Assembly: GCA_002779995.1 (NCBI GenBank)
Contig: PEWX01000071.1
Span: forward strand, 10,522-45,459
DNA: 34,938 bases
Origin: Piscirickettsiaceae bacterium CG07_land_8_20_14_0_80_44_28
Lineage (GTDB): Bacteria; Pseudomonadota; Gammaproteobacteria; Thiomicrospirales; Thiomicrospiraceae
Direction: 5' to 3'
Shown here: piece by piece, positions 16,995 through 25,671 of the stretch
Layout of the letters: each line of letters opens with the position of its first letter
How positions within the stretch are numbered: the stretch's first letter is position 1
The notes under the pieces: model-generated
Seen by the model: only the letters and a program-made list of their open reading frames with translations
What the model was told of the DNA's origin: nothing
Database searches by the model: none
Translations under genes and position numbers: made by a program

Positions 16995-18527
16995 TTATTC
17001 GAGGTACTCTAATGGATTGTTTGCTAATTCCGTTACCCAGCCATGATATTGAACTGTTTGAAAGTCTTGGCAATGATAAAAATAATAGCGTACCACTGTA
17101 TTTTGATGACGAATAATCGGCAAGGTTTTTAAGTGTCGGCAATGGTTAAAATGACCAGGCCTGGCTGTGGCGGGTGGATGGGTTTCGTAACCGGGAATAA
17201 TAACTAATCCATCACTGCCGGTCGGCGGGTTACCAAACCACAAATCGAACTGATCAAACCGATTGTCGGTAACATAGACCGGTTGTGGAGCGGCATACCA
17301 AGCAATGCGACTGGCTTGTGTCCAATTGCTGGCAAATAACGGTACTTTAAGCGATTGTTGCAGTTTTTCGGCCTCTGCTATCGCTTGCGGCCAGCCATGG
17401 AGTTCACGGACAAGGTTGTTTTTTTCGGTTAACGGCATCCAAGGCGTTGCCAATTGACTGTTTAACAGCACTGAAAGCGTGAGGGTGAGTGCGCTACTGA
17501 AATAAACGCTGATGCGTAACCATCGTTGTGACCAGTGTTGCCAGCAATAATAAACAATGGCCGGGCTCATCAATAGCCAAGCCGGTTGCGTCCAATGAGG
17601 GAGACTCATTTCATAGCCGGCATTCCAGCCGAATAACACAATAATGGGTAAGCTAAAACTGCTTAAGATTCGAATGGCTGCTTGGGTTTCAGCGTTCGCT
17701 GTGGGTCGCCAGCAAGTTAACATCAGCGCAATGCCTGCGATAAACAGTAGCAGTGAATAGACGCCCATTTGTAACAGTTGTGAGTTGACAAATCGTTGCC
17801 ATTGCCAGTCGGTGTTTTGGGTGCCGTGGTGAATTTGGTATAAAAAAGACAGCCAATCATGCTGGACATTCCACCACAAAATGGGTGAAGTCATTAGCGC
17901 AGTCAGTGCAATCGCCAGCCAGAGGCCACGGTTTTTTAGCCAGTCAAATCGGCGTTCCAGCAACAGAATAATCACTAAGGAGAACACAAGGGTGATGGCG
18001 GTGTATTTAGACAGGGCAGCAATGCCAAGCCAAAATCCCAGCCATAAGGCACTGCGAAATGCTTTGGGTGAGGTGGCGGCTTCTTCCCGTAAATTGAGCA
18101 GGGACCATACCACCATTAAGCTGGCGAGCATTAAAGGGGTATCGGGTAGCATCGAAACACTCAGTAACTGAAACATAAAAGCGCTATTAATCAGCGCCAA
18201 TGTCCAAAAACCGATCCAATCAAAGTCTGGAAAAAGTCGTCTCGCGATTCGGTAAAGAACGATGTTGGCCAATGCAAAGAATAGCACGGGGAGGGTGCGA
18301 AGGTGCATCTCGCTTTGTCCAAATTGCAGTGCAACGGCATTGAGCCAGCCAACCATCGGTGGATGGTCAAAATAACTCCAATCCGGTTTTAGGCCATATA
18401 GGGCATAGTGGGCTTCATCGACACTGAGGGTCACTTGACCCGCTAAAAAAAGGTGCCAAATTGAAAGGACGAGCACCAGCCAAAAACTGGCTTTCGCCGA
18501 GGGGGTTTGTGGGCGCCAGTGAGACAT
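16995..18527 (-). CDS. GT39/ArnT-type membrane glycosyltransferase
   Basis: Predicted to move a sugar from a polyprenyl-phosphate donor to lipid A, a glycan or a protein on the periplasmic side. The 510-aa protein has about ten membrane segments. The first periplasmic loop carries the catalytic-type acidic pair VDEAHY (D37, E38), followed by SYFDHPPMVGWL (D54), the PMT_2 family hallmark. The C-terminal 130 residues are soluble. Its start overlaps the epmB stop (TAATG), so the two are coupled. A 94-bp gap separates it from the flippase-like gene. Not every family member modifies lipid A, so arnT is not assigned. Confidence 0.82.
   Translation of the reverse strand: MSHWRPQTPSAKASFWLVLVLSIWHLFLAGQVTLSVDEAHYALYGLKPDWSYFDHPPMVGWLNAVALQFGQSEMHLRTLPVLFFALANIVLYRIARRLFPDFDWIGFWTLALINSAFMFQLLSVSMLPDTPLMLASLMVVWSLLNLREEAATSPKAFRSALWLGFWLGIAALSKYTAITLVFSLVIILLLERRFDWLKNRGLWLAIALTALMTSPILWWNVQHDWLSFLYQIHHGTQNTDWQWQRFVNSQLLQMGVYSLLLFIAGIALMLTCWRPTANAETQAAIRILSSFSLPIIVLFGWNAGYEMSLPHWTQPAWLLMSPAIVYYCWQHWSQRWLRISVYFSSALTLTLSVLLNSQLATPWMPLTEKNNLVRELHGWPQAIAEAEKLQQSLKVPLFASNWTQASRIAWYAAPQPVYVTDNRFDQFDLWFGNPPTGSDGLVIIPGYETHPPATARPGHFNHCRHLKTLPIIRHQNTVVRYYFYHCQDFQTVQYHGWVTELANNPLEYLE
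17155..17164. repeat. CCAGGCCTGG palindrome, copy 5
   Basis: Lies in the GT39-type gene, in a different reading frame from most copies: codons read Ala-Arg-Pro-Gly. The plus-strand flank is AAAATGA. Confidence 0.8.
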
Positions 18528-19483
18528 TAATGGCTTTCCTGTGTTGGGAAAATGAGGGTTTTATAGGGCTCGCCAGCGATTTCTGTCACCAATCTCGGCA
18601 CTAAATAGCCCGGCAGTTTTTGGCGAAGCTGGTCGAAAAGTACCCAGGCCTGGTCATTTTTGACTTCAAAATGAGCGGCTCCTGCCACCTTATCCAACTG
18701 ATGGCAATAGTAGGGCAGCACGCCTTGTTGAAACAGTTTTTTACTCAGTTGAGCTAAGGTTGTAACGTTATCATTCACCCCTTTTAATAACACTGACTGA
18801 TTGAGCAGGGTGATGTTTGTGGCTTTCAGGGTTTGAAATAAACGCGCAGTTTCATCGCTAAGTTCATTAGCATGATTGCAGTGAATGACCAATACAATGT
18901 GTAATCGACTCGCTTTGAGCAGTTGCCATAATAACGGCATTTCAGCACGGTTTGGTGCCACGACGGGTGTTCGGGAGTGAATTCGAAGTGTGGTCAGGTG
19001 GGGAATCTGCTCCAGTTTTGTCAAGAGTTCCATTAAACTGTTTTGCGATAAACTGAGCGGGTCGCCGCCGCTTAAGATAACTTCTTCAATGGACGGGTTG
19101 GCGGCGATTTGTTCCAGCGCGGTTTGCCAGTGCTGTTTTTTGGCTTGTTGGTAGGGAAAGTGACGGCGGAAACAGTAACGACAATGAATCTCACATCGGC
19201 CACTGGCAATTAATAGCGCGCGCCCTTGGTATTTGTGAATCAAACTGGGCGTCGGGTTGGCCTTTAGGTCGCCGACCGGATCGAGGCTAAACCCTTCAAC
19301 AACCGTTTTTTCAGCCAGGCCTGGTAGAATTTGGCGCAATAATGGGTCATTTGGCCGGTGCTTTTCAATTTGCAGTGCAAAGTGTTTGGGGACTTTCAGT
19401 GGGAAATCAGTTTGAAAATCGCAGCCTAAGTCGGCAGCCGAAAGCCCAATTAAATCACAGAGTTCAGTGAGTGAATGAATCAT
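18527..19483 (-). CDS. epmB: EF-P lysine 2,3-aminomutase EpmB
   Basis: Radical-SAM, PLP-dependent enzyme that makes (R)-beta-lysine, which EpmA attaches to EF-P. The 318-aa protein shows the radical SAM triad C97-x3-C101-x2-C104 in CEIHCRYCFRRHFPY, the ILSGGDPLSL motif, and LLKGVND. A lysine near the C-terminus (QLDKVAGAAHFEV) would hold PLP, as in lysine aminomutases. It is divergent from efp-epmA across 98 bp, the conserved neighbourhood of this modification pathway. Two palindrome copies lie inside it. Confidence 0.95.
   Translation of the reverse strand: MIHSLTELCDLIGLSAADLGCDFQTDFPLKVPKHFALQIEKHRPNDPLLRQILPGLAEKTVVEGFSLDPVGDLKANPTPSLIHKYQGRALLIASGRCEIHCRYCFRRHFPYQQAKKQHWQTALEQIAANPSIEEVILSGGDPLSLSQNSLMELLTKLEQIPHLTTLRIHSRTPVVAPNRAEMPLLWQLLKASRLHIVLVIHCNHANELSDETARLFQTLKATNITLLNQSVLLKGVNDNVTTLAQLSKKLFQQGVLPYYCHQLDKVAGAAHFEVKNDQAWVLFDQLRQKLPGYLVPRLVTEIAGEPYKTLIFPTQESH
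18644..18653. repeat. CCAGGCCTGG palindrome, copy 6
   Basis: Lies in epmB and is read as Gln-Ala-Trp (NDQAW). On the coding strand the flank is AAAAATGA. Confidence 0.8.
19315..19324. repeat. CCAGGCCTGG palindrome, copy 7
   Basis: Lies in epmB but in a third reading frame: codons read Pro-Gly-Leu. The coding-strand flank is AAATTCTA, so the A-run is interrupted. Confidence 0.8.
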
Positions 19484-19581
19484 AACGGACGATTTGAATG
19501 GCTCTGCAATGAAAACTTTCCCAGTGAGGGTCAGTTGCGTTAAAATATTGCGCTATTTTACATCATTCAGGAAAAAACATC

Positions 19582-20148
19582 ATGGCATCAGTGAGTACAA
19601 ATGAATTTAAAAATGGGTTGAAGTTTTTAATGGATGGACAGCCTTGTAATATTGTGGATAACCAAATTGTTCAACCGGGCAAAGGTCAGGCCTTTAACCG
19701 CGTAAAATTCCGCAACTTGATTACCGGGCGCGTTTTGGAAAAAACCTTTAAGTCGGGCGAAAAAGTAGAAGCCGCCGATGTGATGGATACCGATTTACAG
19801 TATCTTTATAATGATGGTGAATTTTGGCATTTTATGGATCCGGCCACGTTTGATCAGTATCAGGCATCAGAAGCTGCCGTAGCGGATGTTCAGAAATGGT
19901 TGATTGAACAAGATATGTGTACCGTGACGCTTTGGAATGGTGATCCGATTTCGGTGATGCCGCCTAAGCAGGTGGTATTGGAAGTGGTTGAAACCGACCC
20001 GGGTTTAAAAGGCGATACCGCCGGAACGGGTGGCAAACCTGCCACCTTATCAACCGGGGCAGTGGTGCAAGTTCCGCTGTTTATTCAGATTGGTGAAAAA
20101 GTGATTTGTAATACGCAAACGGGTGATTATATTTCACGTGCAAAATGA
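19582..20148 (+). CDS. efp: Translation elongation factor P
   Basis: Relieves ribosome stalling at polyproline stretches. At 188 aa it has the standard three-domain length. K34 in the loop QPGKGQAF is the residue beta-lysylated by EpmA/EpmB in gammaproteobacteria. The C-terminal signature is also present ([29 protein letters not shown]). An AGGAAAA ribosome site lies 9 nt before the ATG. epmA begins inside the last codons, so factor and modifying enzyme are coupled. Confidence 0.97.
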   Translation: MASVSTNEFKNGLKFLMDGQPCNIVDNQIVQPGKGQAFNRVKFRNLITGRVLEKTFKSGEKVEAADVMDTDLQYLYNDGEFWHFMDPATFDQYQASEAAVADVQKWLIEQDMCTVTLWNGDPISVMPPKQVVLEVVETDPGLKGDTAGTGGKPATLSTGAVVQVPLFIQIGEKVICNTQTGDYISRAK

Positions 20149-21145
20149 TCTAACACTTGAACACGCCAAACGGAATTGGCGTCCCTGTGCAAAGATTGAG
20201 ACCCTGCAAAAACGTTCGCAATGGCTCAGGCAATTGCGAGCGTTTTTTTATGCGCGCGAGGTGATGGAGGTCGATACGCCTATGCTGTCGCAATCAGCGA
20301 CCCCTGATCGTCATTTAGATTCTTTAAAAACAGCGGTTCGTCTTCCCGGTCAGTCGTCCACGCACATCTATTATTTACATACCTCCCCTGAATACCCAAT
20401 GAAAAGACTGCTTTGTGCGGGCAGTGGCGATATTTTTTATTTGGGAAAAGTGTTTCGCAATGGTGATTTAAGCCCGCGTCATCAAGTCGAGTTTACGATG
20501 TTGGAATGGTATCGTTTAGGCTTTAGCCTAGCGGAAATGATGCAAGAAACCGCTGAAGTGATTCAAGTGGTATTAGGCAATTTGCCGATTGAAGTTCTCA
20601 CCTACCAACAAGCATTTCTGCAATATGCGAATTTAGCGAACATTCATAATGCAACGGCGGCAGAATGTAGAGCTTGCTTAAGGGCATTTAATCTCCCTGA
20701 AGTGGTGGGTGTGGAAGCTGATGATAAAGCGTTATGGGAACAACTGGTTTTGACAGAAGTGATTGAACCTCAACTTGGGGTTGATCGCATTACGTGTTTA
20801 TCGCATTACCCTGCTCGTGAGGCGGCTTTGGCGCAAATTTCAACTGGGAACCCTCAAGAAGCGTTGCGTTTTGAAGTGTTTGTGCACGGAATGGAACTGG
20901 CAAACGGTTATCAAGAACTGCAAGAAGCGGGTGCCACGCATCGGCGGTTTCAGCAATCCTTGCAGCAGCGTCAAGCGGATGGCGTTGAAACGGTTCCGCT
21001 GGATAATCGATTGCTTGCCGGTTTGACTGACGCCGGTTTGCCTGCCTGTTCAGGTGTGGCATTGGGCGTGGATCGGTTGTTTAGCTTAGCGATTGGCGCC
21101 CATCAATTGTCAGAGGTCATGACCTTTTCAATCGAAAATGCTTAA
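20138..21145 (+). CDS. epmA: EF-P--(R)-beta-lysine ligase EpmA
   Basis: A LysRS-like ligase that activates (R)-beta-lysine and joins it to K34 of EF-P. It is the class II catalytic core without the tRNA-binding domain. Motif 2 lies at [19 protein letters not shown] (VFRN near residue 105) and motif 3 at [11 protein letters not shown] (near 306-316), with the amino-acid pocket sequence [11 protein letters not shown] between them. No ATG fits. GTG at 20138 gives 335 aa, near the family length of about 325; GTG at 20123 would add five residues. Either start overlaps efp, and neither has a clear ribosome site, which suggests coupled translation. Confidence 0.93.
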   Translation: MQNDLTLEHAKRNWRPCAKIETLQKRSQWLRQLRAFFYAREVMEVDTPMLSQSATPDRHLDSLKTAVRLPGQSSTHIYYLHTSPEYPMKRLLCAGSGDIFYLGKVFRNGDLSPRHQVEFTMLEWYRLGFSLAEMMQETAEVIQVVLGNLPIEVLTYQQAFLQYANLANIHNATAAECRACLRAFNLPEVVGVEADDKALWEQLVLTEVIEPQLGVDRITCLSHYPAREAALAQISTGNPQEALRFEVFVHGMELANGYQELQEAGATHRRFQQSLQQRQADGVETVPLDNRLLAGLTDAGLPACSGVALGVDRLFSLAIGAHQLSEVMTFSIENA

Positions 21146-21182
21146 TGTTCGAATTCAATAACGAATAACAGACTTAAGGGGG

Positions 21183-21199
21183 TGCGACAATTTGTCGCA
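21183..21199 (+). promoter_or_regulatory. Predicted RegA (PrrA-type) binding site
   Basis: TGCGACAATTTGTCGCA consists of 8-bp inverted arms around one base. It fits the published RegA/PrrA pattern, GCG-N-C and G-N-CGC half-sites with a short spacer. Its centre lies about 44 bp upstream of the start predicted from the -10 box at 21223, a class II activator position. The regA homologue is the next gene downstream of the receptor, facing it. Confidence 0.6.
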
Positions 21200-21222
21200 T
21201 TCTCTTTCTCCCTAGCCCTCTT

Positions 21223-21228
21223 TATAAT
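21223..21228 (+). promoter_or_regulatory. -10 box of the copper receptor gene
   Basis: A consensus TATAAT. The hexamer 17 bp upstream (21200-21205, TTCTCT) is a poor -35, and the predicted RegA site abuts it, as in activator-dependent promoters. The start codon follows 38 bp later, with GGAGAGAG as ribosome site. Confidence 0.6.
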
Positions 21229-21266
21229 GCCTCTCAGTTAATCATTGTAATCATTGGAGAGAGCGT

Positions 21267-23456
21267 ATGAAGAAAAAATTATTAACTTCGTTAATGGTCA
21301 CCGTATTTTGGCAACCGGTTTCTGCACAAAAATTACCCGCGATTGATGTGGTTGCTCAACCAGACAGTCAAGCTCCGCAAAAAGTCTCTAAACAAACTAT
21401 TGTCAATCAGTCAGGTGCAAAGGGTGACTTGGTGGGCATTTTGACACAGGCACCGGGTGTGACAATGAATCCGGCGGGAGGTTTATCAGGCTTTCCTGTG
21501 ATTCGCGGGTTAGCGGATCATCGTTTAGACGTGCAAGTCGATGGTATGCCGTTGATGTCATCTTGTCCAAATCATATGAATACCCCTTTGTCTTATATAT
21601 CCCCCTCTCAAGCTGAAGCGGTTGATATCTATCCAGGTATCACGCCAGTCAGTGTGGGCGGTGATAGTATCGGTGGAAGTATTGTGGTTAAAACGAAAGA
21701 TCCGCTATTTGCCGCTCAAGATCAACAGGTAACAGAAGGGGAATTAGGTGCGGTCTATCGATCAAATGGTCAGGCTAAGGAGGGGCATTTGAGTGTGACA
21801 ACCGCCAGTGATCAACTGAGTTTAACCTATAAAGGGAATTATGCCCAGTCTGAAAACCATCAAGCTGCGGATGATTTTAAAACCTTCACCACAACGACTA
21901 AGGCTGAGTCAGGAACAGAGTTCACCTCTGGGACTGAAGGGACGACTACTAAAAAGAATGAAGTGGCTGGATCAGCCTATGAATCGATTAACCACAATTT
22001 AAATATTGCTTATAAAGGGGATGATAGTTTGTTGTCGTTAACCTTAATTAATCAGACTACGCCTTATCAGCAATATCCCAATCAGCGTATGGATATGACG
22101 CAGAATGATAGTAACAAGGTGAATCTGGCGCTTAATAAAATGATGCAATGGGGGGAGTTGACCCTTCAAGGTTATACTGAACAGGTAACCCATAAAATGG
22201 CGTTTATGGATTACAAAACGTCTACGCAGATGCCAATGGCAACTGATAGCAAAACGCAGGGGTTAAAACTGTCAACTATTATGTCCGCTACGGCGTCAAG
22301 TGATTTGAATATGGGCGCTGAGATTCAGCAATATCGTCTGGATGATTATTGGGATCCTAACCCGAGTGCGGCGGGTATGAGTCCAGGCACTTTTCAAAAT
22401 ATTAATGGCGGTGAACGTGATCGATATAGCCTATTTGCAGAGTGGACAAACCAGCTGGATAGGCAATGGAAAACAACGGTCGGTACACGTTATGAAATGG
22501 TTAAAACGCATGCCGGTGATGTGAATGGCTATCATGATACAGATAGTTTTATGATGGGAACAAAAGTGACCAATGAGGCAAGTGAAGCCGCAGCCTTTAA
22601 TGGTGCTGATCGCGCTAAAACCGATCATAATTTAAATATTAATGTTTTATCTTCTTATGAAGCCAATGAACAATTTGATATGGATTTTGGCTTGGCTCGT
22701 CAGGTTCGCTCACCAGATTTATATGAACGTTATACTTGGTCAACCTGGAGTATGGCGGCTTTGATGAATAATTTTGCTGGAGATGGTAATGGTTATTTAG
22801 GGGATATGGATCTTAAGCCGGAAACAGCTTATACCTTGAGCGCCAATTTTGATTGGCATTCGCCAAAGCAACCAGCATGGGGGCTGCAAGTTATGCCTTA
22901 TGTGAGCCAAGTAGAGAATTATATTGATGCGACCTTAGTCAAAAACTACGGTGATTTTAGCGTTCTTAAATATGCAAACCAATCGGCTCGCCTTTATGGT
23001 TTAGATCTGGCTGCGCATTATCAGTTAGCTGAAAATAAAGCGGGCAATTGGGTGATGAAACTCGATGTTAATTACACCAAGGGCGATAATTTGGATAGCA
23101 AAGATGGCCTTTATAATATGATGCCATTAAATGGAAAACTGACGTTATCGCAACATTTGAACGTTTGGAATAATGCGATAGAAGTCGTGATGGTTGATGA
23201 CAAAAATGATGTTTCAACTTTGCGTAATGAATTGAAAACGGCTGGTTATACATTGGTTAATTTAAGAAGCCGTTATCAGTGGCAATCGGTACGATTGGAT
23301 TTTGGTGCTGAAAACCTATTCGATGTGTCTTATCAGTTGCCGACCGGCGGCGCTTATACCGGCGAGGGGAATACTATGTCAGTAACCGGGGTGCCTTTAT
23401 TAAGTATTCCTGGCAAGGGACGAAATCTCTATGTGGGGGTAAATGTTCAGTTTTAA
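21267..23456 (+). CDS. TonB-dependent receptor, OprC/NosA copper type
   Basis: An outer-membrane beta-barrel predicted to import copper with energy from TonB-ExbBD. It has a signal peptide (cleavage near VSA-QK, residue 20), a plug domain (about 40-145, with LTQAPGVTMN, FPVIRGLADHRLDVQVDG and the conserved DSIGGSI), and a barrel ending in the terminal Phe typical of outer-membrane proteins. C100 and M104 in SSCPNHMN form the CxxxM motif, and H309/M311 in THKMAF the HxM motif; both are copper-binding features described for Pseudomonas OprC. Extra methionines cluster around QRMDM. The promoter has a predicted RegA site, and a terminator follows at 23493. Substrate assignment rests on the motifs, not on a search. 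No TonB partner genes lie nearby. Confidence 0.85.
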   Translation: MKKKLLTSLMVTVFWQPVSAQKLPAIDVVAQPDSQAPQKVSKQTIVNQSGAKGDLVGILTQAPGVTMNPAGGLSGFPVIRGLADHRLDVQVDGMPLMSSCPNHMNTPLSYISPSQAEAVDIYPGITPVSVGGDSIGGSIVVKTKDPLFAAQDQQVTEGELGAVYRSNGQAKEGHLSVTTASDQLSLTYKGNYAQSENHQAADDFKTFTTTTKAESGTEFTSGTEGTTTKKNEVAGSAYESINHNLNIAYKGDDSLLSLTLINQTTPYQQYPNQRMDMTQNDSNKVNLALNKMMQWGELTLQGYTEQVTHKMAFMDYKTSTQMPMATDSKTQGLKLSTIMSATASSDLNMGAEIQQYRLDDYWDPNPSAAGMSPGTFQNINGGERDRYSLFAEWTNQLDRQWKTTVGTRYEMVKTHAGDVNGYHDTDSFMMGTKVTNEASEAAAFNGADRAKTDHNLNINVLSSYEANEQFDMDFGLARQVRSPDLYERYTWSTWSMAALMNNFAGDGNGYLGDMDLKPETAYTLSANFDWHSPKQPAWGLQVMPYVSQVENYIDATLVKNYGDFSVLKYANQSARLYGLDLAAHYQLAENKAGNWVMKLDVNYTKGDNLDSKDGLYNMMPLNGKLTLSQHLNVWNNAIEVVMVDDKNDVSTLRNELKTAGYTLVNLRSRYQWQSVRLDFGAENLFDVSYQLPTGGAYTGEGNTMSVTGVPLLSIPGKGRNLYVGVNVQF

Positions 23457-23492
23457 GTTGTTTGTAGCTTCTCTCCCAGGGGGACAAAAGTT

Positions 23493-23524
23493 AACCGTGT
23501 TCGTATAGCGCACGGTTTTTTTTA
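23493..23524 (+). terminator. Rho-independent terminator after the copper receptor gene
   Basis: AACCGTG, a loop, CACGGTT, then a run of T. The 7-bp stem starts 37 nt past the receptor stop codon, and the T run reaches the stop codon of the convergent regA gene at 23522. Confidence 0.85.
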
Positions 23525-24082
23525 TTTATGGACGGGACGTTTTTGTAATTTTCTTTGCAGCGTTCTACGGTGCATATTGAGCGCTTCTGCTGTTGCACTG
23601 ATATTCCCATTATGTTCTATCAAAACTTTTTGAATGTGCTCCCATTCTATTCGCTTAACGGACATGGGTTCGAAGTTGACTGTTTGTTGTGTTGTGATGG
23701 AAGTCGGTTCGGTGCTGGCATTGTCGAGTTGTAAGGCTTGGCAAATATCCGCTGCGCTGGCAGGTTTGCATAAGTAATTCAGGGCGCCTAGTCGCATGGC
23801 TTCTACGGCGGTTGCCACGCTTGCATAGCCGGTGAGAATCAGTACCTTACAATGAGGGCGTTGATCAACCAGTTCGCTTAGCAAATTTAAACCACTTTCA
23901 CCGTTGATGTTTAAATCTAAAACTGCATAGTCAAAAGCGTGGGATGCCATTAATTGGGTTGCGTCTTCAGGGGTTTGTGCGGTGATTATGTGACGATTGG
24001 TTTTCTCTAGCGATTGTTCCAAAATTGCCAAAAAAGTGGCATCATCATCGACCAATAGAATTGAGGTTTGTTGAGATTTCAT
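23522..24082 (-). CDS. regA: Redox response regulator RegA/PrrA/ActR family
   Basis: DNA-binding partner of RegB in global redox control (respiration, oxidases, CO2 and N2 fixation in other proteobacteria). At 186 aa it matches the family. The receiver domain has the acidic pocket VDDD (11-14), phosphoacceptor D56 in AVLDLN, and K107 in CKPAS. After a linker, the Fis-type helix-turn-helix (about 157-184) reads GNISATAEALNMHRRTLQRKL, nearly the canonical RegA recognition helix. The start overlaps the regB stop (ATGA). The predicted site in the receptor promoter fits this recognition class. Confidence 0.9.
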   Translation of the reverse strand: MKSQQTSILLVDDDATFLAILEQSLEKTNRHIITAQTPEDATQLMASHAFDYAVLDLNINGESGLNLLSELVDQRPHCKVLILTGYASVATAVEAMRLGALNYLCKPASAADICQALQLDNASTEPTSITTQQTVNFEPMSVKRIEWEHIQKVLIEHNGNISATAEALNMHRRTLQRKLQKRPVHK

Positions 24083-25401
24083 AAGTCTTTTGGGTTACCT
24101 GCTGTTGATGAAATGGGTAGCGTAATCATCGCCATTAAGCCATCTTTGTTATTCTGGTGGATGTTCTGAAAACTTAAGTTCCCGCCAAACCGTTCTATAA
24201 TCATTCGACTGAGAAACACACCCATACCAATGCCGTGATAATGTTGCTGTAACTGCTGCTGGCCCAATGTGTTTAAACGAGTCTCTGGTAGTCCGCCTCC
24301 TTCATCTAAAATGCGAAAGCAAAGGTTGGAATCTATTTGTTCTAAACTGATTTGAACGGCGTTGGGGCTGAGTCGCGCTGCATTGTCTAGTAAGTTCATA
24401 ATGGCAATTTTAAAACTGGTATCAATATTGATTTTTGGATCAATGGTCAGGGTATTACGGATCATGAGCTGGCTTTTTGGGTGCATGAGTGCAAATTCGT
24501 GTTTGAGTTCTGTTAGGAGCTTGGTGGCAGAAAACTCGAGGTGTGTTTGGTGGTTTGCTTGATCAGCACGTTCTCTCAGGGTTTGTAAAACGTGTATACA
24601 GACCTCAATTTGCTCAGACAGCGTTTTTAACTGTGCCTTGCCAACATCAGAGTGAACTTCGTTTTTGAGTAAATCTTTGAGCAAAAATAAAGTGTTTAAA
24701 GGCGTGCTGAGTTGATGAACTGACGCAGATGCTAGACTGCCAACCGATAGCAGGGTTTCATTTTGCAGGGCAAGTTGTTGTTGTTGGTTGAGTGCCGATT
24801 TTTGTGCTTCGAGTCTGCTTTTTAATGGAAAGATTAAGATGGCGAGTAATAACACTAACCCCAAAAAAACCAACATGGAGCCTTGCAAGTACCAAGCAAA
24901 AAAGGCTTGTAAACTGGTGACTTTTAAGGACAATAGCGGCACATAATAATGCGTTAATAAGGTGTAAAGTAGCCCTGCAATGCCCGCTAAAGCTAGAAAC
25001 CAATGCGTTGTTAGAATGAGCATGCCCAAGGCAATCGGTAACAGTAAAAAATGAATAAGGGGATTGATGGTGCCGCCTGTTTCATAGAGCAATCCGGCAT
25101 TTATAATCAGCGTCCAGCTCAGTAGGATAAATCCTAGAAGGTCTTTATGTTGTTGTATTTGTTTTTGACGGATGTCTGCTTGGGAGAAGGCTAAAAAAAT
25201 CGTTGTGATGAGCGTCAGTAACAATAGCCCTAACCAAACCCCTACCATTGAAATGTCAAAGTGCATTTCCAGTTGAAAGTAAAACCAGCTTAAGGTAAAT
25301 CCCCACAACAAGCTTAAAGCGGTGATTAGCGCCATGAGGTACTTGAGTTCGGGAGCGGCGTTGAATTGCATTTTGAGATTCAAATTAGAGATCCTAGCCA
25401 T
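24079..25401 (-). CDS. regB: Redox sensor histidine kinase RegB/PrrB/ActS family
   Basis: Membrane sensor of the quinone pool and redox state that phosphorylates RegA. It has about six membrane segments (20-192). The ubiquinone-binding heptapeptide, usually GGxxNPF, reads GGTINPL (109-115), with Leu in place of Phe. The phosphoacceptor is H229 in SVHQLSTPLNTL. C268 in QIEVCIHVL aligns with the redox-active cysteine of Rhodobacter RegB. The ATPase domain has an N box (IAIMNLLDNAARL), DEGGGLP and GIGMGVFLSRMI. No clear ribosome site precedes the ATG; a second ATG at codon 11 follows an AGGAT and is possible. Few gammaproteobacteria carry this pair. Confidence 0.88.
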   Translation of the reverse strand: MARISNLNLKMQFNAAPELKYLMALITALSLLWGFTLSWFYFQLEMHFDISMVGVWLGLLLLTLITTIFLAFSQADIRQKQIQQHKDLLGFILLSWTLIINAGLLYETGGTINPLIHFLLLPIALGMLILTTHWFLALAGIAGLLYTLLTHYYVPLLSLKVTSLQAFFAWYLQGSMLVFLGLVLLLAILIFPLKSRLEAQKSALNQQQQLALQNETLLSVGSLASASVHQLSTPLNTLFLLKDLLKNEVHSDVGKAQLKTLSEQIEVCIHVLQTLRERADQANHQTHLEFSATKLLTELKHEFALMHPKSQLMIRNTLTIDPKINIDTSFKIAIMNLLDNAARLSPNAVQISLEQIDSNLCFRILDEGGGLPETRLNTLGQQQLQQHYHGIGMGVFLSRMIIERFGGNLSFQNIHQNNKDGLMAMITLPISSTAGNPKDL

Positions 25402-25671
25402 TGAGAACTGAGCTATGTTAATAGCATTGATTTAAAAAAACCAGTTAAATAGCGCAATTGTCGATGTGTCTCAATGATTATCGCTTAGGGTTGGTTTGAT
25501 CGAATACTTAGGATGAAAAAAGTGGGCTTGACAGGCAGGGTATAATAATCTAAAGAGCACGCTCAACAGATCTTTTCGTTGATTTTGTTGTTGGCTCTTG
25601 ACTAGGCCTTGCCGATAGTGCAGATTGCAAAAGGCCATAATCCCTATGATACTGACTTTCAGGAGAAACAC

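Noticed and set aside
25528-25546. TTGACA and TATAAT upstream of sspA
   Set aside because: They are only 7 bp apart, so they cannot be the -35 and -10 of one promoter.
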